Positions 1-13,339 of a DNA stretch of 64,000 nt are shown one piece after another (position 1 is the stretch's first letter; each line of letters starts with the position of its first letter). Under the pieces are notes generated by a model. It was not told the DNA's origin. It worked only from the letters and a program-made list of their open reading frames with translations, and searched no databases. The position numbers were made by a program, and so were the translations under genes. Origin of the DNA: Rotaria socialis (taxonomy: Eukaryota; Rotifera; Eurotatoria; Philodinida; Philodinidae); contig CAJNYU010000496.1 of NCBI GenBank assembly GCA_905331475.1, positions 186,001 through 250,000 on the forward strand, read 5' to 3'.

Positions 1-1151
1 TGCCAACACCTATTTGTGTCATTGTATTACCTATAGAGCAAGAGAAAAAAATAGTAATTTCAAGAAATCAAATTGTTTTTCTCAATTGTATTCATGATAG
101 ATTTACCGGCCATGCCAACAAGTGACGAAGTTTTACGAGCATTTTCTTGAGATTTTCTCTCTAGATTTCTTGCAACACCTAAATATTTGATGAAAAAATA
201 TATATATGAAATAAGTAATGCAATTCAATACCATATATAAAAATATATAAAACAATCATAACCAATAATGTTGTCCAAAAATAGCCAATAATTAAGCATA
301 AATTAAATACATGATTTTTATTCCATTGAACATCACCTTAAAGATTAAAATCAGATAGAAATCCAATTAATAAAAATAAAGAAATGTTTTTCGGTTCGAA
401 ATACTTACAAACACCATTTTGCATATTTGAAACTCCTTTTAAGCGTGGATAAAGCATAGTCGATGTAAAAAAAATAAGGGTAGGAACTAGATATTCAATA
501 AAAACTTTGCACTAGAAAAACAAACTATCATAAATATTCTTTTAAATTACCTGCCCATGTCATAGCAATCATAATATTAATTCTTCGTGTTGTTCGCCAT
601 TTACGATATTTAGCTGGCATTTTTACCGAACAAAATCGATCGATTGTAATGAACAAGACTGTATAAATTGATGTTAAACAAACAGTATAATCGAGTGAAA
701 GCCATATGTCACATATAATTGCGTTTAATGGCCATTCTTTCGCATAGATATATATTGTAAGTAAAGGCATTGATAAAAGACCAATAAGAAAATCACTAAC
801 AGAAAGTGAAAGTATGAAATAATTTGTTGGTTGCCGAATTTGTCGATCAAGAAAAAATGCAAGCATTACAAGAATATTTCCTAAAACTGTTAATACTGAT
901 GTTATACTACCAAATGTTGCAATTAGAATTAATAACCAAAATGGATAAAAACTATCCTCCGATAAATTATCTTTTACAGTTGTTAACAATGACGATTGTG
1001 GTGGGCCTGGTATATGGGATATAGACCAATTTGGATGATAGGTAGTGGTATATAATGTTTGAACAAAATTTCTTTGACTAACATTAAACAACAACGCATA
1101 TACATTGGCGTCGTTGTTATGATTACCGCCTAGATTGACCAAGGATGACAT
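1..1151 (-). CDS. Muscarinic acetylcholine receptor-like GPCR, 5' part (gene continues off left edge)
   Basis: Class A GPCR at the plasma membrane, predicted to bind an amine ligand. Exons on the minus strand: 1151-551, 504-409, 336-232, 178-107 and 30-1. All junctions are GT-AG and keep frame. Visible: an N-terminal tail with Asn glycosylation sites, TM1 with a GN pair, TM2 with LSVSDF, TM3 with the aminergic Asp in LSLDYTVC, then IDRF in place of DRY followed by CSVKMPAKYRKWRT. Exon 2 completes TM4 and extracellular loop 2 up to a Cys; exon 3 is TM5 (GYFWTTLLVM); exon 4 starts loop 3 and ends SLVGMAG. The IDRFCSVK and TM5 patterns resemble invertebrate mAChR-B/GAR-2 receptors (from family knowledge); a histamine H3-like identity is less likely. 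TM6-7 lie outside the window, so ligand class is not proven. Confidence 0.85.
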
Positions 1152-1943
1152 GTAGATATTGATGAGAATGAATCTAGTATATGTTTGATCAAAATGGCCA
1201 TTTTAAAGTCACCTCGATGATAGCGATGGCTACGACATATCATCGCTGACTATATAAAAATAAAAAAATAAAATCTATATGAATGTAAAATTATTAGAAA
1301 AGACAATAATAAGAAATATCGAAGTACATGAAGCCTTAATGATTTTTGTATTTTGTTTTTAATCTACATCATACATAAGAAGCCCTTTTATAAACGTAAC
1401 GATTTCGATAGGATACATTTTTTGGCTTTTGTTTCTTCTATTCATATTATTTAAATATAAAATATCTCTCTGTGTTAACTTTGATTGTTTTCTTACTTAC
1501 GTCAGTTGCACTTTTACATTAAATAGAAATATGAAGAACATCAAGGATATAAATTAAAAAATTAAAAAAATTGCATTTCGGAAAAAATATTCTATAAAAG
1601 AAACATAATTAATATTGACATTAATTCTTTTATTTATACAAAATACAAATGAACAGTAGTGTGTTCAATTGGATCATATTTGACTTTCTAATAATATTAT
1701 TTGCGCACAATTATTTTTTTCGACCATTTAAAAAAAATATATAAATTGTCTTCCTCAATATTAGGTAAATATCTTCGATATGAAATTAGGGATGTGTTAC
1801 ACAACCAATAATAGGAAAAAAAATGAAAAACTATATATATATATATATATATATACGTCCATAGTGGAATAGAGAAATTACTTTTTTATGCTCTTTGCAT
1901 TCACTCTCTTAATTAATTTGATCGCACACCAATGCACCGCCTA
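1152..1943. other. Intergenic, 5' side of the receptor gene
   Basis: AT-rich sequence with homopolymer runs and a (TA)n tract at about 1832-1854. I see no coding exon or RNA gene. The receptor promoter should lie at the left of this stretch, but no specific element is recognisable. Confidence 0.6.
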
Positions 1944-2315
1944 TTCCAGTGAAAAATATTCGCTGATTTCAGTTAAATGGTTGTGCAACAAAATCCAATC
2001 CGCAATCGGATTGATAATTTTGATTTTAATCGACCACCATTCAACCCAAATTTAATGCTATTGCTAGCCCGGTGAAAATTAGTTTGATTGAAATCGGATT
2101 GTTTTCCAGTAAAACCCACATTGCCAATCGATTGATAATTCGAATTGTGCTACAGAACAATCAGATTTTAATCAAACTAGTTTCCACTAAGCTAGCAATA
2201 GCATTAAATTTGGGCTGAATGGTGGTCGATTAAAATCAAAATTATCAATCCGATTGCGGATTGGATTTTGTTGCACAACCATTTAACTGAAATCAGCGAA
2301 TATTTTTCACTGGGA
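1944..2315. mobile_element. 372-bp fold-back MITE flanked by TA
   Basis: The first ~170 bases (from TTCCAGTGAAAAATATTCGC) are repeated in reverse complement at the other end (ending GCGAATATTTTTCACTGGGA), so the element is almost one palindrome with a ~60-nt centre at about 2120-2150. Both outer ends abut TA (1942-1943 and 2316-2317), the Tc1/mariner-type target duplication. There is no coding capacity. The superfamily call rests on the TA and the CAGTG-like terminus; the palindrome itself is seen directly. Confidence 0.85.
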
Positions 2316-5300
2316 TATAGTTTAGAAAGATTTGCTATGTTTTCATTTTTTTTCTGTCATTCTCAAGACTTTTATAAAAAATATCTGTTGTACTATGTAA
2401 GAGAAGCATCAAGGGTAAGAACTGTTGGACGTAATTTTAATTAAAATATTAGATATGAAAATAGAAAAAAGGTTAGAATAGGAAATGATTAATTATGAAA
2501 TTTTCTGTTTTCTAAACTCACGAAAGCTCTGTCAAAAACATGTGCATGTTATAGTTGAGATCATATAGCAGAAAGAGAAAAACAGCAGAATATAATAGTG
2601 ATTAAAAAGCTTATGTTCTAAGAATCTGATTGAAATGATATGTATATATATATATATATGTGTGTGTGTATGTGCGTGTATCCGAAAGTCTCTACCTTAA
2701 TAATATTTATTTGTGTTCATAACAATGAGATATTGTATTTATTCTTGAATATTCTATTTCTGATGAGTCTTTTTCTTTTTTTCTGTCTTTTATTGAATTT
2801 CTTTGAAAAGATTTCTCGGAAGAAAACAATATGAAGAGTTCAGTAAAAAAAAAGAAGCCTAGCGTAATTCCCGAGAATCGTTATCGACAACGAGTAATGT
2901 ATGTGCCAAGGAGAATTAATCGTTGCATATGATCCAGATTGGAGAAAATGCTAAGTGGTGTTGTCGAAGAAGGGTTACTTCGTAACTTGATTTTATCCAA
3001 ATGTGTCTTATAATATGGGAATCAATCGAACGATTAACAACTGCAAGTAACAAGTGGAAGAGAAAGAGAAGAATTCATGACAACGATCGCAATCAATTTT
3101 TCGACCAAATCTAGTACAAATGATCTATAAGAAAAAGAGAAGACTCATCTCTCTCTCTCTCTCTCTCTCGCTTCCTTTATATATATATGTATGTATATTA
3201 CTATATTGAAAGAAGGAATAAAAAGCGTTAAGATTAAATTGTTTTTTGTGTGTTTTTATCATATAAACAAGTTTAATCCATATGAAAGAATTTAAATATA
3301 TATTTTTTTCTAAGCACAAAACAACAATAAGTACTTGATTTTAATGAATCTCATATCTTATAAATTTATAAAATTGTTAATGCTTCTTTCTTTTTTGATT
3401 AATCGGATGAAATATAAAATGAGTTCCTGTCCTTTGTTCTCTGATCTTTTTAAGTTTATAGGTTTCACCTGTTTTCTTTCAAATAGCTAATCTTGATTTC
3501 TGTTTAAAATATGACATGCGAACTATTCTTAATTTGTTTGTTACTTTCAATTAAACTAAATATAGTTTGTCACATTTAATAATTGATTTTTAGTATTCCA
3601 TTTTTATCTCTTTTTACACTGCTCTACTCTTTCCAACACTGTTCTCTTTACATAAACGAATTCATTATCCAGCTATTAAACAGAGTATGTTCAATAGTTA
3701 TATGATATTGTATTTAATGATTCGAATAAATCTCTATGGAATTCATAATAGAGTGACCGATTTAATAGAAGCCAGAGTACATTAATCTTTAAATAAGAAA
3801 ATCAAGACGTATTGTTTAATTAACTTGACTTACTGTTATATTTATCAAGTTGATGAACGATGAAAAACGTCCACTTGATTTATTTCTCCTCGACGATGTC
3901 TGCAGATTGATGTGCGTGCTGTTCTCTTGTTTTCTCTGCAGGCAACGTATGAGCGTACATTCTCTTTTTTTTTCCTCAAAAATCTAATTCACTAGATGAA
4001 TAGAAGGAATTACACTAGATCTCGTTTTTTTCTTGTTCGCTCATCATTCTGCAAAAGATTAAAAATCATCATTGCTTGCTAAGCGAAAAGATGAGATTTA
4101 CTATCTCGGCTCAATGGATTAGTGACGAGCACATATACATGGACCGTCGCATTTACTAAATCGAATTAGATTAACCATCGTCACTATCATTGCTTTCTCC
4201 TATTGCTCGAAAGTATCACACTAGTGAAATTCATCAATATCTTAAGATTAAAGAACGACTGAGCGAAAGAAAGATGTAATCATCCGATTACACAAAACAT
4301 TAATATTTCATTGATCCGATAAAAAGCTTTATATTTTTATGAGTATAAAATGGATCTCTTCATAATATTGCCTTGTCATACGTGCATTAATATATTAGAG
4401 GATCTATTCTGACTAAAGACGGATATCAAAACATGTTATCTATTGTTTATGAAATCAAAAAGTTCCATTCAGAAAAATTAACAACTTTACTGTCCTTATT
4501 TTACTCCCACAACTTCCTTGAGCGCAAATATAGATGGATGAACGAATGCCAAACGATTTGTTCATTCATGCTGTTGTTGATAAAAGCGCGCGAGCGTGTT
4601 TCCTTTTTTACTGATCCATCAATGATGAAACGAAGAAAAACTAAAGAAAAAGCTCTTAACCAACTCGTAATTTCATTTTGTGAATCACATAATTCCGCTT
4701 CACAAGTTCCTTTGCGCACTAACTACCGTGGAAAAAAAAGAAGAAAAAAATCAATGCCTTTTCGTTTCTTCTTTCCATTCATTCAAGTGATTGTCTTCGA
4801 TTGATATGCATGATATATATGTATTCAAGCGCATCTTGCTTCAATTTTTTTGTGATTGTTCAAGAAATAATCCAGAAGACAAAAACGGAAGTGAATACTA
4901 ACTGAGCTGAGAATGACAGTTGTCTCAACTTTTTTGACGACATCTTTTCTTTTGGCGGCTTTCTTCTCATCATTAGATCATAAAGTAATTAAATTGATGA
5001 AAAAGAACTAGAAAATCTTTGCTTTGCATCTATTTTTATAATATATACAAAAAAAGAAAAACAAACACAACATATTGAAATATCGTATAGAGGAGAGATG
5101 ACAGATTCATAATAAAAATAATCTAAGATATGTTATATGTGTTAAGTATTTATCGGATCCTTTCAAAAATTGTTAATATTTATAATGATGAATAGTGACA
5201 TATTGCACTCGACAAAGAATATAATAAGAAATACTACTATATATCTTGTTTAAATCATTATACATTGACATATTTTGTCAAATCATCTAATAGAATAAAT

Positions 5301-6677
5301 CATTAATTTCGCATTTTAAAGAAAATTTGACTTCTGACTTGTGCAAGAGAATTATTCTGAGATCCTGGTATTTGGTATCAATAGCTTAATAGATAAAAAT
5401 AATCTACGACAACAACAGCAATATGTGCATCTTTAATTAAGAACAGACTGAATCAATCTGGTAAACCGATGTTTTCACATAATAATACAAGTCTTTTTGT
5501 TTTTACTATTGGCATGGCAGGACATATGTGTTTTTTTTATGTCTTACTGCTTCCTCGAGTCAAATATGTAAATATTTTTCTGATCGTTTCCATACCTTTG
5601 AATAGTTATTGACATAATGATATACGTAGATTAACAAGTTCTCATGACTCATTATATTCAACTAGAGAACAAAAAGAATCTTGAACCAATCAATAGATAT
5701 CAGCAATTGAATTGATGGATGATAATTTTATAAGAATATATTGAATAAAATTTTTTTTAAGATAATTAATCAATGCAAAAAGATAACAAGCCTGAATGAA
5801 GTTATATGGATCAATGGAATTTTAAAAAATGTTTCTTTTTATAAAGATTCTGAATAGACAAAGAGAAATTGTTTTTTGAATAAAGAGAAAATCTCGATTA
5901 GTTATTAATCATTCTAGACCGTTAAAAATATAGTACATATATTTTGTATCATCATGATTGGAGATAAAAGAAACGATATCTTACTAGGTTAGAAAAAAAT
6001 CTACAAAATAAGATCACTGACTATCAGAAAATAATATTTTGTGACTGATATCATATGTTAAGATTCAATAATGCTAAAAAAATTGAATCCCAAATATATA
6101 TGATACTTTTGAGGCTCTTTACTATTATGTTGTGCTTTTTATCGAGAATTTTCTAAACAGAAACAAGTGTATCACACGATTTCTAATCTATATCATATAG
6201 GAAACATGATAGAAATCTGTGATTCTGGCTGAGAAAGTCTCCACCAATGAATCCTAATTGTTTTGTTTTCATTCTGTTAGAAAAAGCACATTGAAATTAA
6301 GCGCATAAAAAAAGAATCTTGTCAGATTTTTAATTTTGACTAAACCCCTACACAGAATAGAAGCTCACCCTCTGGATTAGATTTCTCCGTTAAAAATCAA
6401 GGTTTACTTCATGAAAAATGAACTAAAATGGATGAAAAATGAAAGGATGAACATTTCTCTATCAAATAACGCAAAAACAGGCATCAGGACATGGTTTGTT
6501 ACAAAACTATAGTTTGTGGAACAGAGACACCACCCATGGGCTTCTATTCTGTAGAAGGGTTTGCTTCAAACTATCACCATAGGACGATAAGAAAAGCAAG
6601 TCTCGTTCATGAAACCATTTAATATAGTTGTACAAATTGATCCTTTTACTATTTATGAGATTATCATATAATTAATT
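2316..6677. other. Gene-poor AT-rich interval
   Basis: About 4.3 kb with no convincing gene on either strand. It has a (TA)n/(TG)n tract at 2643-2675 and a (CT)n tract at 3147-3169. A 123-codon frame at 4433-4804 has no family signature and no splice context. The right end would hold the 3' UTR of the Fringe-like gene. Confidence 0.55.
3147..3169. repeat. (CT)n microsatellite
   Basis: Uninterrupted CT dinucleotides. Similar tracts occur at 33,231-33,244, 33,291-33,312, 38,325-38,353 and 47,405-47,429, making (CT)n a recurring class here, often upstream of genes. Confidence 0.9.
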
Positions 6678-7730
6678 TCAAATTGTTTTATTAGATTTTA
6701 TATTAAAGTTATTTGATTGCTGCAATTTCTTTATATATGAAGTACATGATTCATCGTGCTTATTGTTTAAATCTTCTGGATGTTCCTTTTCATAATTTTG
6801 CAAAAATATCCATAAAATATTAGCAGCGTATGTTTCTTGTTTATTCATTAATTGTACTAATTGATGAATGATTGGTAACCATGAAAGTTTGTATCGGTCC
6901 CAGGAAAAACCAAGTGTTATTGAATTTTTCAGATTAATGATACTAAAAGAATGATATGATTTATCAAGTTTTTCTAAATGTGAATGAAAAAGCTCTCGTA
7001 ACGATATCAACGATATATTAAGGATAAATTCCGTTAAGTAACCTATATAAGCATCATCCGATATTCCACGTTTTATACAATTATGTGGTAAGATAGTTTT
7101 GTTAACATGTGGACGAAGTTTTTCAAGTAATGCAACTGAAAAACATACACCAGCACCATATGTTGCAAATGTATATGTTCGATTTTCTTTCGCAGTTCTC
7201 AATCGATAATCTATGCTTGTTCTGCCAATATAATGTGGTTCAGATGAATCAATTTTCGATAAAAATTTATATAAATTATTTAGATTAACATATTGATCAT
7301 CATCAAAACGACACATCCATTCAAGAGTGGGTTTTGTTTGAGATAGATTATAGAATAGTTCGAACTCATGTGCTGTTTTACAACATAAATCAAATCGATT
7401 ATGGGTTTCAGGACAGTTTGTTTCAATTACATTTTTAAATGAATTTAGTATTGTTTGACCAGAATATTTTGGCACACTATCTGTTAACAGATAGATATTG
7501 GATTGTTCGGATAAGCTTGATGGAATCCAACTTTGTAATAGATAAATTAAGCGTGATTGACAGTGATATGATGTGCGAACAAGAATAATCGTTTGATCAA
7601 CAATGTTCGGTGTAAAATTGGATCTATGTCGCGTTATTAATGATGTTACTATAAAAGAAAAAGTTATTATGGTGAGAAGAATCGTGATTGGAGTACAACG
7701 CAATAAAACACGATTTCTACGACGACACAT
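6678..7730 (-). CDS. Fringe-family beta-1,3-glycosyltransferase
   Basis: Single-exon, 350 aa type II Golgi membrane protein. A short basic cytoplasmic tail precedes a hydrophobic anchor at about residues 14-33. The luminal domain follows the Fringe/GT31 order: ILVRTSYHC and SRLIYLLQSW at the start, LLTDS, ETNCPETHNRFDLCCK, the metal-binding DDD at about 143-145 (CRFDDDQYVNL), YIGRTSID, the glycine-rich ATYGAGVCFS near 190, a conserved acidic pair in GISDDAYIGY (225-226), and FHSHLEKL near 250. These match animal Fringe enzymes, which extend O-fucose on Notch EGF repeats with GlcNAc. The Cys-rich C-terminal tail of vertebrate Fringe is not recognisable. Lack of introns, unlike most neighbours, could mean a retrocopy or simply an intronless gene. 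The acceptor could differ from Notch. Confidence 0.85.
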   Translation of the reverse strand: MCRRRNRVLLRCTPITILLTIITFSFIVTSLITRHRSNFTPNIVDQTIILVRTSYHCQSRLIYLLQSWIPSSLSEQSNIYLLTDSVPKYSGQTILNSFKNVIETNCPETHNRFDLCCKTAHEFELFYNLSQTKPTLEWMCRFDDDQYVNLNNLYKFLSKIDSSEPHYIGRTSIDYRLRTAKENRTYTFATYGAGVCFSVALLEKLRPHVNKTILPHNCIKRGISDDAYIGYLTEFILNISLISLRELFHSHLEKLDKSYHSFSIINLKNSITLGFSWDRYKLSWLPIIHQLVQLMNKQETYAANILWIFLQNYEKEHPEDLNNKHDESCTSYIKKLQQSNNFNIKSNKTI

Positions 7731-7873
7731 CGAGGAATGAATGTGTAATCATATTATATGAAAAGGAGAGAATAAAAAATGATATTTGACACGTTCGTAT
7801 CAATTTCTCTTTAGCTTCTTTTATACAAATAAAAATATTTAATATGGTACGAAAAAGGAGGAAAGCGAGACGA

Positions 7874-8170
7874 GGGGTGTCCAAGGACTGAGAATTAGGA
7901 ATTCCTCCTCAATTCCACTACAGTTCATTGCATACTGAAGGTAAAAATATGGAATTTTGTTCTTACACTCATGTTCACCTACAAAATTGTGAGAATCAAT
8001 AGTTCCGCGCACAAATTATTTAAAGAAAAAGTAATATCCCGACTTTCGTGATTGGTGGAACTGTGAGGGAACCAATGATTGATTCTCATTTTCTCTAGGG
8101 ATTATCACAGCGGCACTGACAATTTCGCGGTAGATTAGAAATTCCTATTTATCAGTTCTTGGACACTGCT
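7874..8170. mobile_element. Degenerate inverted-repeat element (hAT-like MITE candidate)
   Basis: The left end GTGTCCAAGGACTGAG (from 7877) is matched in reverse complement by CAGTTCTTGGACAC (to 8166), with about 30 bp of imperfect complementarity on each side including GGAATT. A second, inner pair is GAGAATCAATAGTTCC near 7990 against GGAACCAATGATTGATTCTC near 8070-8090. No ORF. The exact ends and a target duplication could not be fixed, so the superfamily is a guess from the GTGTCCAA terminus. Confidence 0.55.
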
Positions 8171-8174
8171 GAAC

Positions 8175-11100
8175 ATATTGGTACATATCGATACATATGG
8201 ATAGAATTCTCTCAGTGAAGAATTTCACCTTTTCTTTAAGAAGTCAAGATTCGAGCTTCGCATCGCATTTTCATATTTGCTTCGAACTTCAATAACATGC
8301 AGTTCATGAATAAAATTGCAATTATTTACTGAGCGATTTCATTTCGTCTTCAAGAAAAAAGAAGAATTTCTCGCCTTTTTGTTACCTTGTTGCTTGCAGT
8401 ATTGTCTACAAACATTTTCAATGAAACAGATATTTACTTATATGAATTACGATATGTAGGCCTGGACTAGAGATGCACAAAGCTAGTTCTGATTCTGGTC
8501 CTGCACATCTCATGTGTTGGTTCAAACCAAAAAGAGGAGATCATGTTTAAAAGTATTGCTTCTCTTGAATGCGAAAACTATTTGTTTTATTAATGAGTAT
8601 TTTTATGACAGGTTCATATCACATGAAATAAAATGTCCACGAGAAAAATGAAATGAGCGATTGCAGAGCGAAACAAATAGGGTTCTTTTACATTTATTAT
8701 AATTCGTTGAATGTTATTTGGCATAACATTCTATTTTTGCTAGAATCAAGATTGCTATTAGTTAAGATGTATGATATTTATAGGGAAGAAACATATACGA
8801 TATTGGTATTTCTCGCTGTGCGTATGTAATTATATGAAAGTATTTGCTATGAGAAATTCTATCTTTTAACAATAAATACTATAGGTAATAAGAATCTTAG
8901 CTTATATGTAAAAATTAACATGCTTGAGCATACACTAGGGAAAAAAGTCACATCAGTAAGAATTTCTGTCAGATGTATTTCGTTTCGGCAAACAAGTTGT
9001 CGTTAAGATGAAAGAAACCATAAAATAGTCGCCATGCGCAATGGCACAAAGGTATCGATTTTGATGTTGAGTAAAAAGAAGATTGAAAATGTGTAAAAGC
9101 TAAAGTGTATATTTTATGAATACAATCTACTCTTTTACTCTAGATTCGATAAGTTCATTTTAATGATGATAGTGATAAAGTCTTATGGGGAAAGAAAATT
9201 TGTGTATACAGTACACCCGTGCATGTTGACTGATCTACTGTGATTGAGATATTTATGTACTTTGAAAAATGACACTATTAAATTAATTCAAGAATTAAAA
9301 TTATTTAAAGAGTAATTCTTTACTCTTTGCAATAATTGGAAGCAGTTTTTCATCAATAGCTTATATACAGACGGTATAAAAAAAGCATACCTCCACTGAA
9401 TATGTTGTCCATTTTTATGCTCCAAGTAATTTAAATTATAGATATACTTATTTTCTTTTAAACATACGTACTCAGTTCTTTTTGCTATAGAATCACTACA
9501 CAAATATTAACACATAGTTATTATATTTTCAAGTATGTAGTTCACTTATTAACGACATGCTAACGTTAACTGAGTTATCGTTGATGAATGAACTCGAAAG
9601 TAATAGATCATAGGGTCATTTATTTTAGGTCCATTGTTTTCAACACGATCAGTTCAAAATAATTAGTATGGATTCATAATTTAAAAAGTACTAATAACTA
9701 TCCTTCTTCATTTTCCTTGTCAAGCTCAGCAAATATAGTTTCCTTCTTTATCTGGCATACAACGTCAAATTTTTGGTTTTGATGAGAGTAAATACGTAAT
9801 ACACACGAAACAAAAAGCACATATTTAGTTGGCAACGTTTTTTTTGTTATAAATGTCACATTTGTTAAAAATTCTCATAACACGTCCTTTATTTTTACTT
9901 TAAGTAATCTCGAAACCATATCCTGTTACACCATATAAACGTGCGTCATATACTTTACGTAATTGTTGTAATCGAAGTATTTGTCGGATTCATTTCAATG
10001 AACATGATGACATGCTTAACTCTCAATTAAATTCCTTAGCTAAGAATTTCTAATCATTAGACGATTGAGTTATATCTATAAATATTGAGAAGATGATCTA
10101 TGAGAATCATCAAAAACTTTATCTATGACGTATAAATTATTGTCACATAATCGAACTTTTTACAAAGAAAAATATGAATAATGTGATCGATATACAAGAG
10201 CAAAATAAGACTAATAGCGAAACGAATGCTTTTTCTACGTTTAAAACTGGCTGATCAGATCGATAAATACGAAACAAGAAAATACTATATGAAGTCACTG
10301 ACATTAGCGGCAGATACTTTAGAATAAAAATTGAATGAAATCGAACACATCGGCATTCATCTTGTGGTAGGCTTATCAATAATAATTAGATGATAGTTTG
10401 ATTTAGATTGGAAAATCAAAGATTTATCCGATTGATTTATTAAATATTGTAGACAGCACGGTCAATTGATTACGTAGAATTGTCAATTCAGTAGCGAGTA
10501 ATGATCAATTTGTTCTGACATGTGTTGATTCGAATTTATTTCTAGTCAATAAAACTTACTCAATAGTGAAACAACGAAAAAAGAAATAATGGCGGTATCG
10601 AAGACATATCTTGATTCAAGATATTTTTGCTACTTTTTTTATAGATATGTTTAAAAAATGTGAACACCTAGAGTTTTTTTTTTATTACAAGAGGCGCATT
10701 TTCTAGTTTTAATCCAAAGAAATCAATTTAGATTATACCGAAAATAAAATGACATTCTTCTTCTGGAGTGATCAACAAATTATTAACAATTAAGTCAGCT
10801 GCTCTATATTAATGGTGATACACTGCAATTTAAAAAGCATGCTATTTTTGTGAATACAAACTTTATCTTCAAATCGATGTCGAACAAGAATTGATTATGA
10901 TCATTTAAACCAGATCATGTGTTGCATTTGTAAAAAATGAGTAAAGAGAAATATTAGATTCTCAAAAATTTGAAGAAATCATTTGTAAAAATAAGTTACA
11001 CTGATGCTGCAATAATATGAGGACAATTTTTTCTAGCTAGTACATTAAAAGATCAAGATAATTCATTTTTTTAAGAACAAGAGGTTTAACATTGTTACAA

Positions 11101-11974
11101 AAACGATCGTGCATCTACGCGTGCAATTAATTTTTGAAAAGCAGACAGTATGAAATGAATAGTAGAGTTATTTAGTGATCAGAATGCAGCCATACAACAA
11201 TTCTATCGACAACATATGAAATCTGATGTAATAAAAATTTTTGTTTGATTTTTATTTCACACCGACCGGTTTAGTCGGTAAAGTTAACTCGAAAAAGAAA
11301 AATTGACAAGAATCACACCTATTTGATAATATATGTAGGCTCTTATGATCATTTGAATTCATTGGTTGAAAAAAGTACTAAGATAAGTTATTTTGACTTG
11401 ATACTTACATATTAAATTAGAATAAAAATTAGAAAAAGTTGACAAAATAATCTTGTATAAGAAGATTTGTATGTTCATAGGGCCAAATGAAAAACTTTTC
11501 TAATGCATGACTCGGAGTGACTCGGATTAGAGTCCTGCAGGACAACCTTCCCCTAGCCTTGCCCTGTCCTGCACGGCAGGGTAAGGTTTCAAAAAAAATA
11601 TATAGGATACAAGTAGGGTGTAGTTCACACAAATAAAAATTTTATAGAGTAGAACTTAATATATATTTCTGACATCTTTTTGATCAAAAACAGTGTAAGA
11701 AGTGATATCATAATCAAAATTCATTAGATAGAATAGCAGCAAACGGAAAACAATGACCTATTTTTTAGTACTATTTTTCACATAAGCTGACGAGTTCAGT
11801 CACTTTTGATTATTTGTCGAGTAAATGTGCATGTAAATGTAATAAAAAAAGTCTTCGAAATCATCTCGACATGAACGTATTTTTAATGCAAACGGGCGAA
11901 TTTTGGAAGAGAGAAGGCAAAATTTAAGTGGTGATGTTGTAAACAGAGATGCCGAATAAATCACTTTTCTCAAT
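8175..11974. other. Gene-poor interval
   Basis: About 3.8 kb without a supportable gene. The frames present are short, biased to Phe/Ile/Lys, and lack family motifs. At 11,510-11,580 a locally GC-rich patch (CCTGCAGGAC, CCCTGTCCTGCACGGCAGG) stands out from the surrounding AT-rich DNA and probably belongs to an old repeat. Confidence 0.5.
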
Positions 11975-12116
11975 CCGAGGGTTGACCCTACGGTAGCTGA
12001 TAGAGAAAACAGATGGGTTTCAACCCAATTTTTATTTCTATTTAAGCGAATGGGTCATTGAGTTGGGTTGAGCCCTTCAACCCAACCCGCCGGGTAACCC
12101 ATTGGGTTAACCCTGG
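11975..12116. repeat. Short GGGTT-rich inverted-repeat element
   Basis: The left end CCGAGGGTTGACCC (11,975) is mirrored by GGGTTAACCCTGG (12,104-12,116). Between them GGGTT/AACCC words recur at least seven times. This is compositionally unlike its flanks and is probably a small degraded MITE; no clear target duplication is seen. Confidence 0.5.
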
Positions 12117-13339
12117 TTATAATGCATTTCAATTCTCTGCTATGTGTAAAAATTGTACACTGCTAATAGAGGTCTATGGCTATCAACAGATTTCTATTAC
12201 ATTAGTGAACGAAATCATTTTCATTTGAGCGAATAAATTCACCAATAAAAATAAACTGAAGAGTTATTATTATTCATTTGTATGTAATATAATATAAAAT
12301 TAATCGAATCTAAAATTTTATTTAGAAGTAGTGTCATTAAACAAAATTGTACTGATCCGAAATCGATATCTATATAGTGATGTATTTCTCTAATATATTG
12401 AAAACAACAGTGATGACTTCCAAAAGTTTTAGTTCTTTTAAGTCAATGTAAAACTAAAATAAAAACTAATAGCTCAACAGGACTGACTCGAGGCAGCAAA
12501 CATTGGGAGTTTGTGTCGGATTTTTCTAATAAGAGTACCACTTTTTCTAACAGAAGACAAGAAAACATTTTCGGCTGCACTGAAAAAAACAAAAGTTTTC
12601 GATTATTGGGGGTTGTCACAACTCTCGAGACAGGCCAGTCCTGGAACTCAGCCAGCACGGTGTACTAATGTAAAATTATGATAGAAATCGCTCGAGATGT
12701 ATTCTGAACAACAGCAATCGAAGAATATAGGAGGCATAAAAAGATCTAGTAAAGAAGATAGTGAAATCTGCCTCTATAGCAGAAGGGCAAAAGAGACATG
12801 AAACAGAGAAGGGAAGAAGAAAATAGATGATTACAAGAAAGAGATATAAAGCAGAGATCATAAGAAAAAAAAATCCGATTCTTGTCTGTTACGTTTGGCA
12901 ATCAGCAATGATGGAATCAGGCCTCCATATGGGATGGGATAGGATGAAGGTCTAATCTCATGGGAAATGTGATTATTTTTTAAAGAAAAAATGACTATTC
13001 ATTTATGTCACACTTGACAGTAGGTGAAAAATGTGAATATTATCATTCTTTTTCTGTACTGGTCATTAACCCAACTCCGAGCTCTATTGGAACAATTGAA
13101 TAAAGAATACGATAAAACATAGAAAACAGAAATAAATAGAAATGTTCTTTGTGTTTCAATGTTTTAATAAAATATCATCATCTTTTGTTTTATGAATTGT
13201 TCAATGTCGCCTTCTATAATTATTTCTTCCTCATTATCATCCTTAGTTTTGGATGAACAGGAATATTCAGTTGAGAAAATCAAATTTCGTTTACAACATC
13301 ACAAGCAGAATTAAATGGTATTGATAATGATATTCCAAC
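12117..13339. other. Intergenic, no gene seen
   Basis: AT-rich with small GC-rich islands at about 12,600-12,660 and 12,915-12,960 (GGATGGGATAGGATG). The second resembles words in the inverted repeat at 14.6 kb and may be a remnant of the same family. No coding exon found. Confidence 0.5.

Noticed and set aside
824-1024. Plus-strand ORF of 66 codons
   Set aside because: Antisense shadow of the receptor's first exon.
4433-4804. 123-codon plus-strand ORF
   Set aside because: Lys/Arg/Phe-rich, no motif, overlapped by an antisense frame, no splice or start context.
8473-8512. GATGCACA...TGCACATC near-palindrome
   Set aside because: The arms do not pair as a proper inverted repeat and no flanks repeat.
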